This document shows positions 24,726-32,021 of a stretch of 64,000 bases of DNA, piece by piece. The stretch lies in the NCBI RefSeq assembly GCF_024198255.1, contig NZ_JAJVKW010000003.1:434001-498000 (forward strand). The letters run 5' to 3'. The stretch's first letter is position 1, and each line of letters starts with the position of its first letter. Under the pieces are notes generated by a model. The model saw only the letters and a program-made list of their open reading frames with translations. It did not search any database and was not told the origin of the DNA. The DNA is from Myxococcus guangdongensis (GTDB lineage: Bacteria > Myxococcota > Myxococcia > Myxococcales > Myxococcaceae). The position numbers and the translations under genes were made by a program.

Positions 24726-26662
24726 GGCGCGTCTTCTCCAGCGGCGGCCACGTGGGCCGCGACCGAATCTCCCACGGGGAGCAGGGGGGAGGAGCAGGGC
24801 GTCTGCTCGTCGTTGTCCTGGACCGTGCGCGCTTCCCCCAGGAAGGCGCGGTCGGCGAGCTGGTTCGCCAGACATGACGGCAGCGTCGGGTTGCCCTGGA
24901 TGGTCAGCGTGGTGGTGACCTCCATCAGCCCGTCCAGGTCCAACGTCAGCAGCCGGCTGTTGTCCTGGATGTCCAGGTCCGTCACGGACAGGAGCCTGCG
25001 CAGGCCCGCCAGCGTCTGCAGGGAGGGATTCTCCCGCACCTCGAGCGAGCGAAGGCTCCGGATGTGCTCCAGGCCCGAGACATCCCACAGCAGGGCGTTC
25101 TTCGTGAGCTCCAGGTCGACGAGCGACTCCAGGTGCGGGAAGGCCCCCAGCCTCGCGAGCTTCGGGTTGTTGGACACCACCAACTGCCTGCCGATGGACT
25201 GGAGGGAGGAGAAGTCCGCGGCCTCCAGCCGAGGGTTGTTCATGAGCATCAGCGCGCCCACCTTCCGCAGCCCCAGCATCGGGTCGACGGAGTGGAGGGC
25301 GTCGTTGTTGCTCACCGAGAAGGTGTCGTGGACGCTGCGCAGCGTGGTCAACCCCGTCAGGCGGCTCAGCGAGGCGTTGCCGCTGATGTCGATGCTCTGC
25401 CCCACCTCCAGCAGCTCCGGGAAGCTCATCGTGGTCAACGCAGGGTTGGTCTGGATGCCCAGCGAGCCACCCACGAGCCAGAGGTTCTGGAACGGCAGCC
25501 GGCTGAGGCTCTGGTTGGAGCTGACGGCGAGGGACCCCTGGAGGCTCTCCAAATCCCACGGGACGAGGCTCTGCACCGAGTCGTTGTAGGCGAGGAAGAG
25601 GTCCTCACGGGGCCGCACGCTGCGCAGCCCGTCCAGGCTCACCAGCCGGGGGTTGTTCCACACCGACAGGCTGCGCTCCATCCACACCGGCTCGGGCTGC
25701 GTCGCCGCGCCGAAGCGCAGCACCTCGAGCCCCAGGTTGATGGAGATTTCCACCGAGTCGCCCACGAAGCGCAGCGCGTCCAGCTCCAGGCGCGTCAGCG
25801 TGGCGTTCTCCCTCACCGTCAGCCCGCCGGAGAGCTCCGCCAGCCGGGGCAGCACGAGCTGCTCCAGCGGCGTGCGGAAGAGGATGAGTGAGCCCTCGAT
25901 GCGGAAGAGCGTCTTCAGGAGCGCGAAGTCCGCCTCGGTCGTCGGATAGAAGTCGCCGTCGAGGACGGGCGGCCCCCGGCACACGCGCCGGTGCTCGGTG
26001 ACCTCCGTGTCCTGGAGGATGCCGTCGGCGTTCCCGTCCGTGCCGGAGTCCACCCGGTGTCCACCCGCCGCGCAGCGGCCGCCGACGGGCTCGGGCTCCA
26101 GCCGCGCCAGGATTCGCGTGGAGGGCTCACCGCAGTGCACCGCCACCGTCCTGCGCTCGATGGGGCCGAGCTGCCCGTCGCCATCCAGGTCCGGTCCCGC
26201 CTCCACCAGCGTGCCCTCGCCGACGCACGTGGGATGCCCCTGCGCGATTCCCCGCACCCGGACGTTCACCGGATACTCGCCCGCGCAGTCGAGCCGCTCG
26301 TGGGTGACCTCCTCGTCCTCCAGCTCGCTGTTGCGGTTCATGTCCAGACCGGAGCGCGTGCTCACGCCCCCGAGGGGACACGTGTCGGTGGGCTCCGCGG
26401 GACGTGCGCGCGTCAGCCAGGACAGCGGTGCACCGGCGCAGTTGTAGTGCTCCGAGACGACCTCGTTGCCCGTCAGCAGCCCGTCCTCGTTGTGGTCGAT
26501 GCCGGTGAGCACCCGGTCCCCGCCGAACGGGCAGCGGCTGCCAGGAGGCTCGATGTCGAAGCGGGTCACCGGTGGGTAGCGCCAGGTGAGCTGCGACAGG
26601 TCGATTCCGTCGCAGCCGGCGAGCAGCAGGCTCAGCAGCGTCACTCCCAGACGTCGCATCAT
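24722..26662 (-). CDS. L-domain/LRR-like lipoprotein with acidic Ca-loop repeats (proximal paralogue)
   Basis: 646 aa, the same architecture as the next gene and clearly its paralogue. Lipobox LLLAGC (Cys17), then Cys-bounded repeats with DHNEDGLLTGNE, DMNRNSELEDEE, DLDGDGQLGP and DGNADGILQDTE loops, then L-domain repeats (LSVWNNPRLVSLDGLRS, LVVSNNPKLARLGAF, LEVRENPSLQTLAGLRR). Two ATG codons are possible (26662 and 26659); the first has AGGGGG nearby. It lies 26 nt after the caspase-like gene, so it belongs to the same transcript. The two paralogues have diverged a great deal, so they probably recognise different things. Confidence 0.88.
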   Translation of the reverse strand: MMRRLGVTLLSLLLAGCDGIDLSQLTWRYPPVTRFDIEPPGSRCPFGGDRVLTGIDHNEDGLLTGNEVVSEHYNCAGAPLSWLTRARPAEPTDTCPLGGVSTRSGLDMNRNSELEDEEVTHERLDCAGEYPVNVRVRGIAQGHPTCVGEGTLVEAGPDLDGDGQLGPIERRTVAVHCGEPSTRILARLEPEPVGGRCAAGGHRVDSGTDGNADGILQDTEVTEHRRVCRGPPVLDGDFYPTTEADFALLKTLFRIEGSLILFRTPLEQLVLPRLAELSGGLTVRENATLTRLELDALRFVGDSVEISINLGLEVLRFGAATQPEPVWMERSLSVWNNPRLVSLDGLRSVRPREDLFLAYNDSVQSLVPWDLESLQGSLAVSSNQSLSRLPFQNLWLVGGSLGIQTNPALTTMSFPELLEVGQSIDISGNASLSRLTGLTTLRSVHDTFSVSNNDALHSVDPMLGLRKVGALMLMNNPRLEAADFSSLQSIGRQLVVSNNPKLARLGAFPHLESLVDLELTKNALLWDVSGLEHIRSLRSLEVRENPSLQTLAGLRRLLSVTDLDIQDNSRLLTLDLDGLMEVTTTLTIQGNPTLPSCLANQLADRAFLGEARTVQDNDEQTPCSSPLLPVGDSVAAHVAAAGEDAP

Positions 26663-26688
26663 GAGGCCCCCTGAGGTGGCTCGGTGCT

Positions 26689-28419
26689 TCAGCGTCGGAA
26701 CGCGAGCTCCAGGCCGAACATCGTGTCCCACGCGTCGTCGCCATCCAGCGTGACGCGGTCCGCGGAGGCCGTGGCGGCCAGCCGCAGGTTCATGCCCAAA
26801 AGGCGTCCCGCCGCCCCCGCCGCGAGGTGGCTCGTGGAGACCGAGAGGTCCCCCATGCGCTTGTTCGGCGACGACACGCCCAGCGCGCCCCAGCCGACCC
26901 CGGCCTCGATGAACAGCGGGGTGCGCCGCACGTCCCGCGTGCCCACCAGGGCCATCACCGTGGCGCGGTGCGTGCGCACGTTCTCGAAGCGCTTGGGCAT
27001 CACCGTGTAGCTGGCGCGCCCGCCGTAATAGAAGTTCGACGAGCCCTGGCTGCGCCACGACAGGCTGGGGCCGGTGGCGTACGCATCCAGGCCCAGCGGC
27101 GCCTGCTGGCCCACCAGCCCCACCTCCAGGCCGGAGAAGAACGGGTGTGGGGCCGCCATCACGAGCGAGCGGGGCACGAGGCCGCCACCCTCGGCGGGCG
27201 GGAAGGCCCGGGAGAAGTCCACGGGCACCAGGCCCGCGGCGGCCACGTACTGGTCATAGAAGTTCTTGTCGAGCGGCACCGCGAACAGGCCCCGGCGCAG
27301 GGCCTCCTCGGCGGGGCCACGCTCCTGCAGCTCGCGCGGCTTCAGGTCCAGCACCCCCTGGCTCAGCTCCGCCAGGGTGATGCGCGCCTCGCTGGTGGGC
27401 GTGCGCAGCCAGTACACGTCGCGCTCGGGCAGCCGCAGCATCACGTACTGGTCCTCCGCGCGCCGCACGTCCGCCAGCCGCCGGCCCTCCGCGTCCTCCA
27501 CGGACACACGCGCCTGTCCGAAGGTGGAGCTCAACACCAGGCTGGGTCCCGCGGGCGCGCCTCCGACGAGCGGACGGCGCGGCTCGCCGGTGGGCGCGAA
27601 GGCGTGGATGCTCAGGCGCGCGGGCAGGCCCTTCACGCCCTGCAGCGACGCGGACACGAAGGCGCCCAGCTCGCTGTACTCCACCTGGCCGTCACCGTTG
27701 ATGTCGGCCGCGCCCAGCAGGCCCGAGCGCGCCACGTGGCTGAAGACGCCGGCGCGGATGCGCGACCACTCGTGCGTCTCGCCGTCGTCGCTCTCCGCGA
27801 ACACGGCGCCCACCGTGGGGCGCGTGGCCAGCTGCTCGCGCGCGAGCATGCCGCGCAGCTCCGCCAGCACCGCCGCCTCCGTCTGGCCGCCGCGGCTGCC
27901 GACGACGCCCGAGGCGCGGCACGCGTCCACGATGAGGTGCACGTAGTCGGCGGCGAGCGGGTCCACCACGTCCGCGTAGAGGCTCGACTTGTCCAGCCGG
28001 CCTCCGGCCAGCGTGAAGTAGGCGCGGCCCGCCTCGTCCGTGTTGCCGTGGCCCACGTACACCACGAGCACGTCCGTGGTGCGGCCCGCCTCGTCGTCGG
28101 CGAGGCTGGCGGCGCGCAGCCGGGCCACCTCGCGCTTCACCTCCTCGGGCGTGGGCGGACGCGCGCCCGCGAGCACGGGCCGTCCCCCCGCGCGCGTCGC
28201 CGCGTCCGGGTCCACCAGCAGCGTCGTCTCCACGCCCAGCCGTTGCAGCGTCTCCGCCCACAGCACGCCGTCGTCATCGGCGAAGCGCAGCGCGGGCAGC
28301 GACGGGTCATCGCTCCCGTTGTGGGCAATCACGAGGGCGCGGCGGACCAGGGCATCCGCCGAGGCGTCGCGCGCTGCGAAGAGCGCGGCGACCCCGAGGA
28401 GCACTCCCAGCTTGTTCAT
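26689..28419 (-). CDS. Secreted caspase-like (C14) protein with EF-hand and C-terminal barrel-like domain
   Basis: 576 aa with a Sec signal peptide (cleavage after ~A21, ARDASAD). The caspase fold occupies ~25-260: catalytic dyad candidates H124 (VVYVGHGNTDE) and C167 (HLIVDACRAS) are present in their usual strand ends. A canonical EF-hand loop DINGDGQVEYSE follows. Residues ~390-576 are beta-rich with Gly/aromatic alternation and end in Phe-Arg-Arg, resembling an outer-membrane barrel. If it is active, the protease faces the periplasm. It overlaps the anti-sigma gene by ATGA. Similar EF-hand/caspase pairs are typical of metacaspase-like proteins; the target is unknown. Confidence 0.85.
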   Translation of the reverse strand: MNKLGVLLGVAALFAARDASADALVRRALVIAHNGSDDPSLPALRFADDDGVLWAETLQRLGVETTLLVDPDAATRAGGRPVLAGARPPTPEEVKREVARLRAASLADDEAGRTTDVLVVYVGHGNTDEAGRAYFTLAGGRLDKSSLYADVVDPLAADYVHLIVDACRASGVVGSRGGQTEAAVLAELRGMLAREQLATRPTVGAVFAESDDGETHEWSRIRAGVFSHVARSGLLGAADINGDGQVEYSELGAFVSASLQGVKGLPARLSIHAFAPTGEPRRPLVGGAPAGPSLVLSSTFGQARVSVEDAEGRRLADVRRAEDQYVMLRLPERDVYWLRTPTSEARITLAELSQGVLDLKPRELQERGPAEEALRRGLFAVPLDKNFYDQYVAAAGLVPVDFSRAFPPAEGGGLVPRSLVMAAPHPFFSGLEVGLVGQQAPLGLDAYATGPSLSWRSQGSSNFYYGGRASYTVMPKRFENVRTHRATVMALVGTRDVRRTPLFIEAGVGWGALGVSSPNKRMGDLSVSTSHLAAGAAGRLLGMNLRLAATASADRVTLDGDDAWDTMFGLELAFRR

Positions 28420-29162
28420 GGGCCTTCCTCTACCCTCAGTGTCTGCTTGAGCACCACTGCCCCCCCCGGCTCCTGGCCACGCAAGGCCGCCAGGGCCGCG
28501 GACGGGCTGCCGGCGAACGCCGCGGTCACCTCCGCCTCACCCACCGTCTCCGGCAACGGCACCGTCAGCTCCAGCGGCGCCTCCTGCCCCGGGGTCCCCG
28601 TCAGCACGAAGGGCCCCGCCATCAGCTCCGCGCGCTGGGTGCCGCGGACCTGGAGGGCCACGTGGGTGTAGGGCGCCTGTCCTCCCGCGGCGAAGGCGAG
28701 CATGGCGCCAGCGGGGCAGGCCTCGCTCGCGTGGAGCTCCTTGAGCGGCTGGCCGGGCGTGGCGCAGAAGATGCGCAGCGCGACGCCGGGTGGGGGTGTG
28801 CCCAGGCCCCGTGAGCGGAACTCGTCCCGGGGCAGTGACGTCAGCACCACCGCGAGCACCACCGCGGCCAGCGCGCCGCCCAGGGCCGTCAGCGAGGGCC
28901 AGCGCGCGGGCGCCTCCAGCGGCGCCGCCGCCGCGAGCGCCGCCTCCAGGCCTCCTTCCGTCAGGGCGTGTCGCTCCACGGAGGAGGGGGTGTCCAGCGA
29001 GCCTTCCAGGGCGCGCTGCGCCCGGGCCCAGCGTTCGTAGAGCGGGCCACATCGATGGCACAGGTGCGCATGGCGCAGCAGGCGGGCGGCTTGGGGCGAG
29101 GGCAGCTCACCCAGCGCCTGTCGCGTCAGCCCCGCGTCGATGTGTCGCTCGTACCACCTCAT
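28416..29162 (-). CDS. Membrane anti-sigma factor with zinc-binding (ZAS) motif
   Basis: 248 aa. The N-terminal ~60 residues have the zinc anti-sigma pattern H-x3-C-x2-C (HAHLCHRC, about residues 32-39). One TM helix (LGGALAAVVLAVVLTSL) follows near residue 100, leaving ~130 residues outside the cytoplasm. The outer part is beta-rich, with PPPGVALRIFC and LELTVPLPETVG strands. The start ATG 29162 overlaps the stop of the sigma factor gene (ATGA). It should hold the ECF sigma factor inactive until a periplasmic signal arrives. No site-2 protease gene is nearby. Confidence 0.82.
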   Translation of the reverse strand: MRWYERHIDAGLTRQALGELPSPQAARLLRHAHLCHRCGPLYERWARAQRALEGSLDTPSSVERHALTEGGLEAALAAAAPLEAPARWPSLTALGGALAAVVLAVVLTSLPRDEFRSRGLGTPPPGVALRIFCATPGQPLKELHASEACPAGAMLAFAAGGQAPYTHVALQVRGTQRAELMAGPFVLTGTPGQEAPLELTVPLPETVGEAEVTAAFAGSPSAALAALRGQEPGGAVVLKQTLRVEEGP

Positions 29163-29854
29163 GATGGGATGCTCCCGAGGGCGCACAGGGCGAGGGTCGC
29201 CAGGAGCACTCCCAGCTCCAGGCGCCCGGGCTCCGCCGCCGTCTCCAACCAGCCGGAGGTCTTCAGGTACTCCATGAACTGCGTGCGCAGTCGCCGCTCG
29301 CGCACCCGGACCTCGCCGCGGGTGAGCTTCAGCTGTTCGGCGGCGCTCTCCTGGGACAGCCCGTCGACGAAGCGCAGCTGGGCGAGCGCGCGGACCTCCT
29401 CGGGCTGGGACTCCAGGAAGCGGCGCACCAGCGTGCGCACCTCGGTGCCCAGCGCCTCCTCCTCGGGACTCCGCCCCTCGTTGGGGAGCTGACCGAGCTC
29501 CGGCGCGTCGTCCATGGACACTGCCTCTCGCGACACGCGCCCCGACGCGCGCATCAGGTCGATGGCCGTGGAGCGCGCCACCGTCAGCAGGAAGCCCAGG
29601 TAGGGGCGGACCCCGTCGTAGGCCTGTCGCATGTTGGGGCGGAACGCGCGCACGAACGTCTCCTGGTGGGCCGCGTCCAGGTCCAGCGCGGACAAGGAGA
29701 CGGTGCGGCTGCCGCCTCCCTCCATGCCCACCGCGAAGCGTCGCGAGAGGTAGCGCAGCACCTCCGGCGAATAGGCGCGGTACACCTGGGTGAGGACGGT
29801 GGTGTCCCCACGGCGGAAGGACTCCAGGACGGAGCGTTCATTCCCTGGCAGCAC
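29159..29854 (-). CDS. ECF-type sigma factor with hydrophobic C-terminal tail
   Basis: 231 aa. Region 2 spans ~20-110 (LTQVYRAYSPEVLRYLSRRF, AHQETFVRAFRPN, YLGFLLTVARSTAIDLMRAS) and region 4 ~140-205 (ALAQLRFVDGLSQESAAEQL, REVRVRERRLR-type helix-turn-helix). It is longer than a plain ECF factor in the region 2 loop (EGGGSRTVSLSALDLD). After region 4 come ~25 residues ending in LELGVLLATLALCALGS, a hydrophobic stretch long enough to touch or cross the membrane. GTG start at 29854. It is the first gene of a five-gene unit and likely controls its own operon. Confidence 0.87.
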   Translation of the reverse strand: MLPGNERSVLESFRRGDTTVLTQVYRAYSPEVLRYLSRRFAVGMEGGGSRTVSLSALDLDAAHQETFVRAFRPNMRQAYDGVRPYLGFLLTVARSTAIDLMRASGRVSREAVSMDDAPELGQLPNEGRSPEEEALGTEVRTLVRRFLESQPEEVRALAQLRFVDGLSQESAAEQLKLTRGEVRVRERRLRTQFMEYLKTSGWLETAAEPGRLELGVLLATLALCALGSIPS

Positions 29855-30064
29855 GGTGTCTCCGACCCACGCGAGCCGAGTCCGAGCCCAATGCCCGGCC
29901 AGCCGTCATCCTCGAAAAAGGATACGGAGCGTGCCCTCGAAATGGGTCGTCCACCTCAACGAAGAGGGTGCGATTTCCTTGCGTGGCGGGTCGGAAATAG
30001 TTGCCGGGAGGGGGGCTTCACTCCCGGCGGCACGTCTAGGCTGGACGGGCCCGCGCCCTTGATG

Positions 30065-30493
30065 TCAGGGCGCCGGGCGGGTGACGACGTGCTGGTGTTC
30101 GGCGGGGACCCAGGGGATGGCGGGGCCCTGGTAGTCCGGGCCGAACCAGCACTCGAGGAAGCGGACGGGCCCCACGATGTGGTCGTTGAACGCCGCGAGC
30201 TCCTCGGCGGGGACCCACAGCTCCTGGTGGAGCCGTGCGCCCACGGTGCGGACGGGGTAGCGGGCGAGCCAGGGCGCGTCCACGTCGAAGGCGGTGACGA
30301 AGCCCACGTGGCCGCTGCCCGCGTCCGGCGCGTTCCAGTCCCGGGCAATCTGCCGGGCATAGTCCGCGCTCATCACGGGATAGAAGAAGGGCTGGTCCGG
30401 CAGGCGGGGAGGGAAGCCTCGGCGGTCGAGCTCCCAGACGAGCTGCGCCTCCTTCAGCCCCACCGGGCGGTACAGCGTGAGCGTCTCCAGCAT
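30065..30493 (-). CDS. Small conserved protein ('ADP-ribosylation/crystallin J1'-type)
   Basis: 142 aa. ATG 30493 with GAGGAG 8 nt upstream; the longer frame has no such signal. Motifs: TLYRPVGLKEAQLV at the start, GFPPRLPDQPFFYPVMS, YARQIARDWN, HQELWVPAEELAAFNDHIVG. Small proteins of this pattern are widespread and are often labelled ADP-ribosylation/crystallin J1, without a proven activity, and the label itself is weak. It lies 95 nt downstream of the immunity-type gene on the same strand and could be part of the same cassette or independent. Confidence 0.7.
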   Translation of the reverse strand: MLETLTLYRPVGLKEAQLVWELDRRGFPPRLPDQPFFYPVMSADYARQIARDWNAPDAGSGHVGFVTAFDVDAPWLARYPVRTVGARLHQELWVPAEELAAFNDHIVGPVRFLECWFGPDYQGPAIPWVPAEHQHVVTRPAP

Positions 30494-30588
30494 GGGCGTC
30501 TCCTCGAGGAAGGGCGGGCCACGCCGGGGTGGCATGGCGTGCCGTCGACGCGGGCTGGCGTGACGCCCTGACCGCGCGGGCTCGAGGG

Positions 30589-30888
30589 TTACGACTCCTG
30601 GCGGTAGTACACCCACGCCCGGTCCTTGGGAATCAGGGCCGGGGGGTCCAGGCGGATCAACTCGTGGGAAATCTCGTGGTCATCGGGAAAGTCCGCGATG
30701 AGCTCGGTCTCCACCTCGGACATCGTCTCGACGTCCTCGTCGCGAATCGCGCCCTCGTAGAACGCCTCGAAGTGCAGCTTGGTGTCTTCGAAGCGGACGG
30801 TGACGGCGCGCAGCCGGGAGGGGATGGCTCCCAGCAGCGCCCGCTGCAGCGACAGGTGGACCAGGCTGCTTCGGTTGGGTGTGCTCAT
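30589..30888 (-). CDS. Probable immunity protein for the Ntox50-type toxin
   Basis: 99 aa, small and acidic in the middle (EDVETMSEVETELIADFPDD), the usual profile of a cytoplasmic immunity protein that masks a basic nuclease toxin. It begins LRAVTVRFED..LHFEAFYEGAI, a pattern seen in small proteins next to polymorphic toxins. Its ATG overlaps the toxin stop (ATGA). The immunity role is inferred from size, charge and position, not from a recognised family. Confidence 0.65.
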   Translation of the reverse strand: MSTPNRSSLVHLSLQRALLGAIPSRLRAVTVRFEDTKLHFEAFYEGAIRDEDVETMSEVETELIADFPDDHEISHELIRLDPPALIPKDRAWVYYRQES

Positions 30889-31748
30889 GGATTGGCGGGG
30901 ACGATATGCGCGCCCTCACGCGAGTAGTGGATGATTCCGCGCGTCGTCGGCTGGCCGTTGACCTGACCGATGACCTCGCCGAAGTCCACCCGCTCCCGGA
31001 AGCCCGGCTGACCCCGCGCGACGTTGCCCACGGGCTGTCCCTGGCCGGAGAAGCGGTCCAGCAGGCCCTGCGGATTGGAGTGCGTGAAGGGGCTGCGGCC
31101 CGGGATGTAGTTCTGGTGCCCGACGATGTGCTTGCCCTGCTTGGCCTCCTCCAGCAGCACCCTCGCCGCGGCGGGCGCGGCCACACCCTCGACGCCCGCG
31201 GCCGCCACGGCGCCACCCACGCGCGGGGCGATGGACCCCGCCACGGCGCGGGCCGCCCCGACGCCTCCCAGCAGCATCGAGGAGAGGCTCACGGCGTTCT
31301 GCGCGGCGGCCTCCGCCTGCGAGCGGGGCTGGATGGCCAGGTCGGTGCGGAAGCGGAAGTCGATGCCAGCGGCCCCCAGGCCCTGGTTGACGCCGGCGTT
31401 CACCAGGCTCGCTGAGTCCAGCACGAGGTTCGCGGCGCCCGTGGCGTAGCCCCGGGCCGTGTCCGCCGCCCAGGTGCCGGCGCGCTGATACCAGGTGGAG
31501 CCCGCGCTCGGCGCCCCGGTGGGAGCATCCGACGTGGTGCCCGTCACCGCCTGCGCGACCTGTCGCCGCTCCCCCACGCCGCTCGGTGCGGGGTCGAAGC
31601 TGGAGACGCCGCGAAACTCCGCGGGAGGTTGTGCCCCAGGCGCACGCGTCGGCGCGGTGGGCTCCGCCCGGGGCTCCTCTCGGGGTGTCTCCTCTCTCGA
31701 GGTGACGGGTGCGGCGGGACGGCGCGCTGACAAGGGAGGGAGGGACAT
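30885..31748 (-). CDS. Polymorphic toxin with C-terminal Ntox50-type domain
   Basis: 287 aa. The N-terminal ~90 residues are disordered, Pro/Arg/Thr rich, with no Sec signal. An Ala-rich helical middle (~90-200) leads to a C-terminal toxin domain (200-287) with the Bacterial toxin 50 pattern: KQGKHIVGHQNYIPGRSP, RERVDFGEVIG, TTRGIIHYSREGAHIVPA. The His/Tyr/Ser positions in that block suggest an RNase-like active site. AGGAG lies 8 nt before the ATG at 31748. No secretion gene is adjacent, so how it is delivered is unknown. The paired immunity-type gene overlaps its stop. Confidence 0.78.
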   Translation of the reverse strand: MSLPPLSARRPAAPVTSREETPREEPRAEPTAPTRAPGAQPPAEFRGVSSFDPAPSGVGERRQVAQAVTGTTSDAPTGAPSAGSTWYQRAGTWAADTARGYATGAANLVLDSASLVNAGVNQGLGAAGIDFRFRTDLAIQPRSQAEAAAQNAVSLSSMLLGGVGAARAVAGSIAPRVGGAVAAAGVEGVAAPAAARVLLEEAKQGKHIVGHQNYIPGRSPFTHSNPQGLLDRFSGQGQPVGNVARGQPGFRERVDFGEVIGQVNGQPTTRGIIHYSREGAHIVPANP

Positions 31749-31780
31749 CGGTCTTCTCCTGCTCGACTGGCTTTCAGGAG

Positions 31781-31786
31781 ATTATC
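31781..31786 (-). promoter_or_regulatory. Candidate -10 element for the toxin gene
   Basis: Read on the minus strand this is GATAAT, 5 of 6 to TATAAT, 33 nt before the toxin ATG. No good -35 hexamer lies 16-18 nt upstream, so an activator might be needed. Confidence 0.3.
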
Positions 31787-31828
31787 CCTCACACCTGACC
31801 TTGAGTTGCGTTTGGAGAAAGGCCAGTT

Positions 31829-31864
31829 GATTCAATGACTTGCGCGGACTCGATTCAATGACTT
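31829..31864. repeat. Two direct 13-bp repeats upstream of the toxin gene
   Basis: GATTCAATGACTT is present at 31829-31841 and again at 31852-31864, 23 bp apart (about two helical turns). The repeats are AT-rich relative to the window and lie ~80-115 bp before the toxin start. That spacing fits a regulator binding two sites on one DNA face. Confidence 0.5.
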
Positions 31865-32021
31865 CCATCGTGTGATGGAGCGACCCGCCTGGGTCGATGT
31901 TGAAGCGGGGCGCCCCGACCCACCCCGCGCCGATGCGGCACGGACGAGGTCGAGGGCCCCTCTGTCGATGAGGGACGGCGGGCTTTCGAGGGCCCGTCGC
32001 CTGTGTGTCATTCCGTGCGAC

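Noticed and set aside
20520..25589. 1,689-aa plus-strand ORF antisense to the receiver-TrxR and LRR genes
   Set aside because: Same reason: composition is Arg/His/Gln-rich, no start signal and no domain; the opposite strand has clear families.
29905..29935. ATCCT...AGGAT inverted repeat upstream of the sigma factor gene
   Set aside because: Arms of only 5 bp; too short to call a site.
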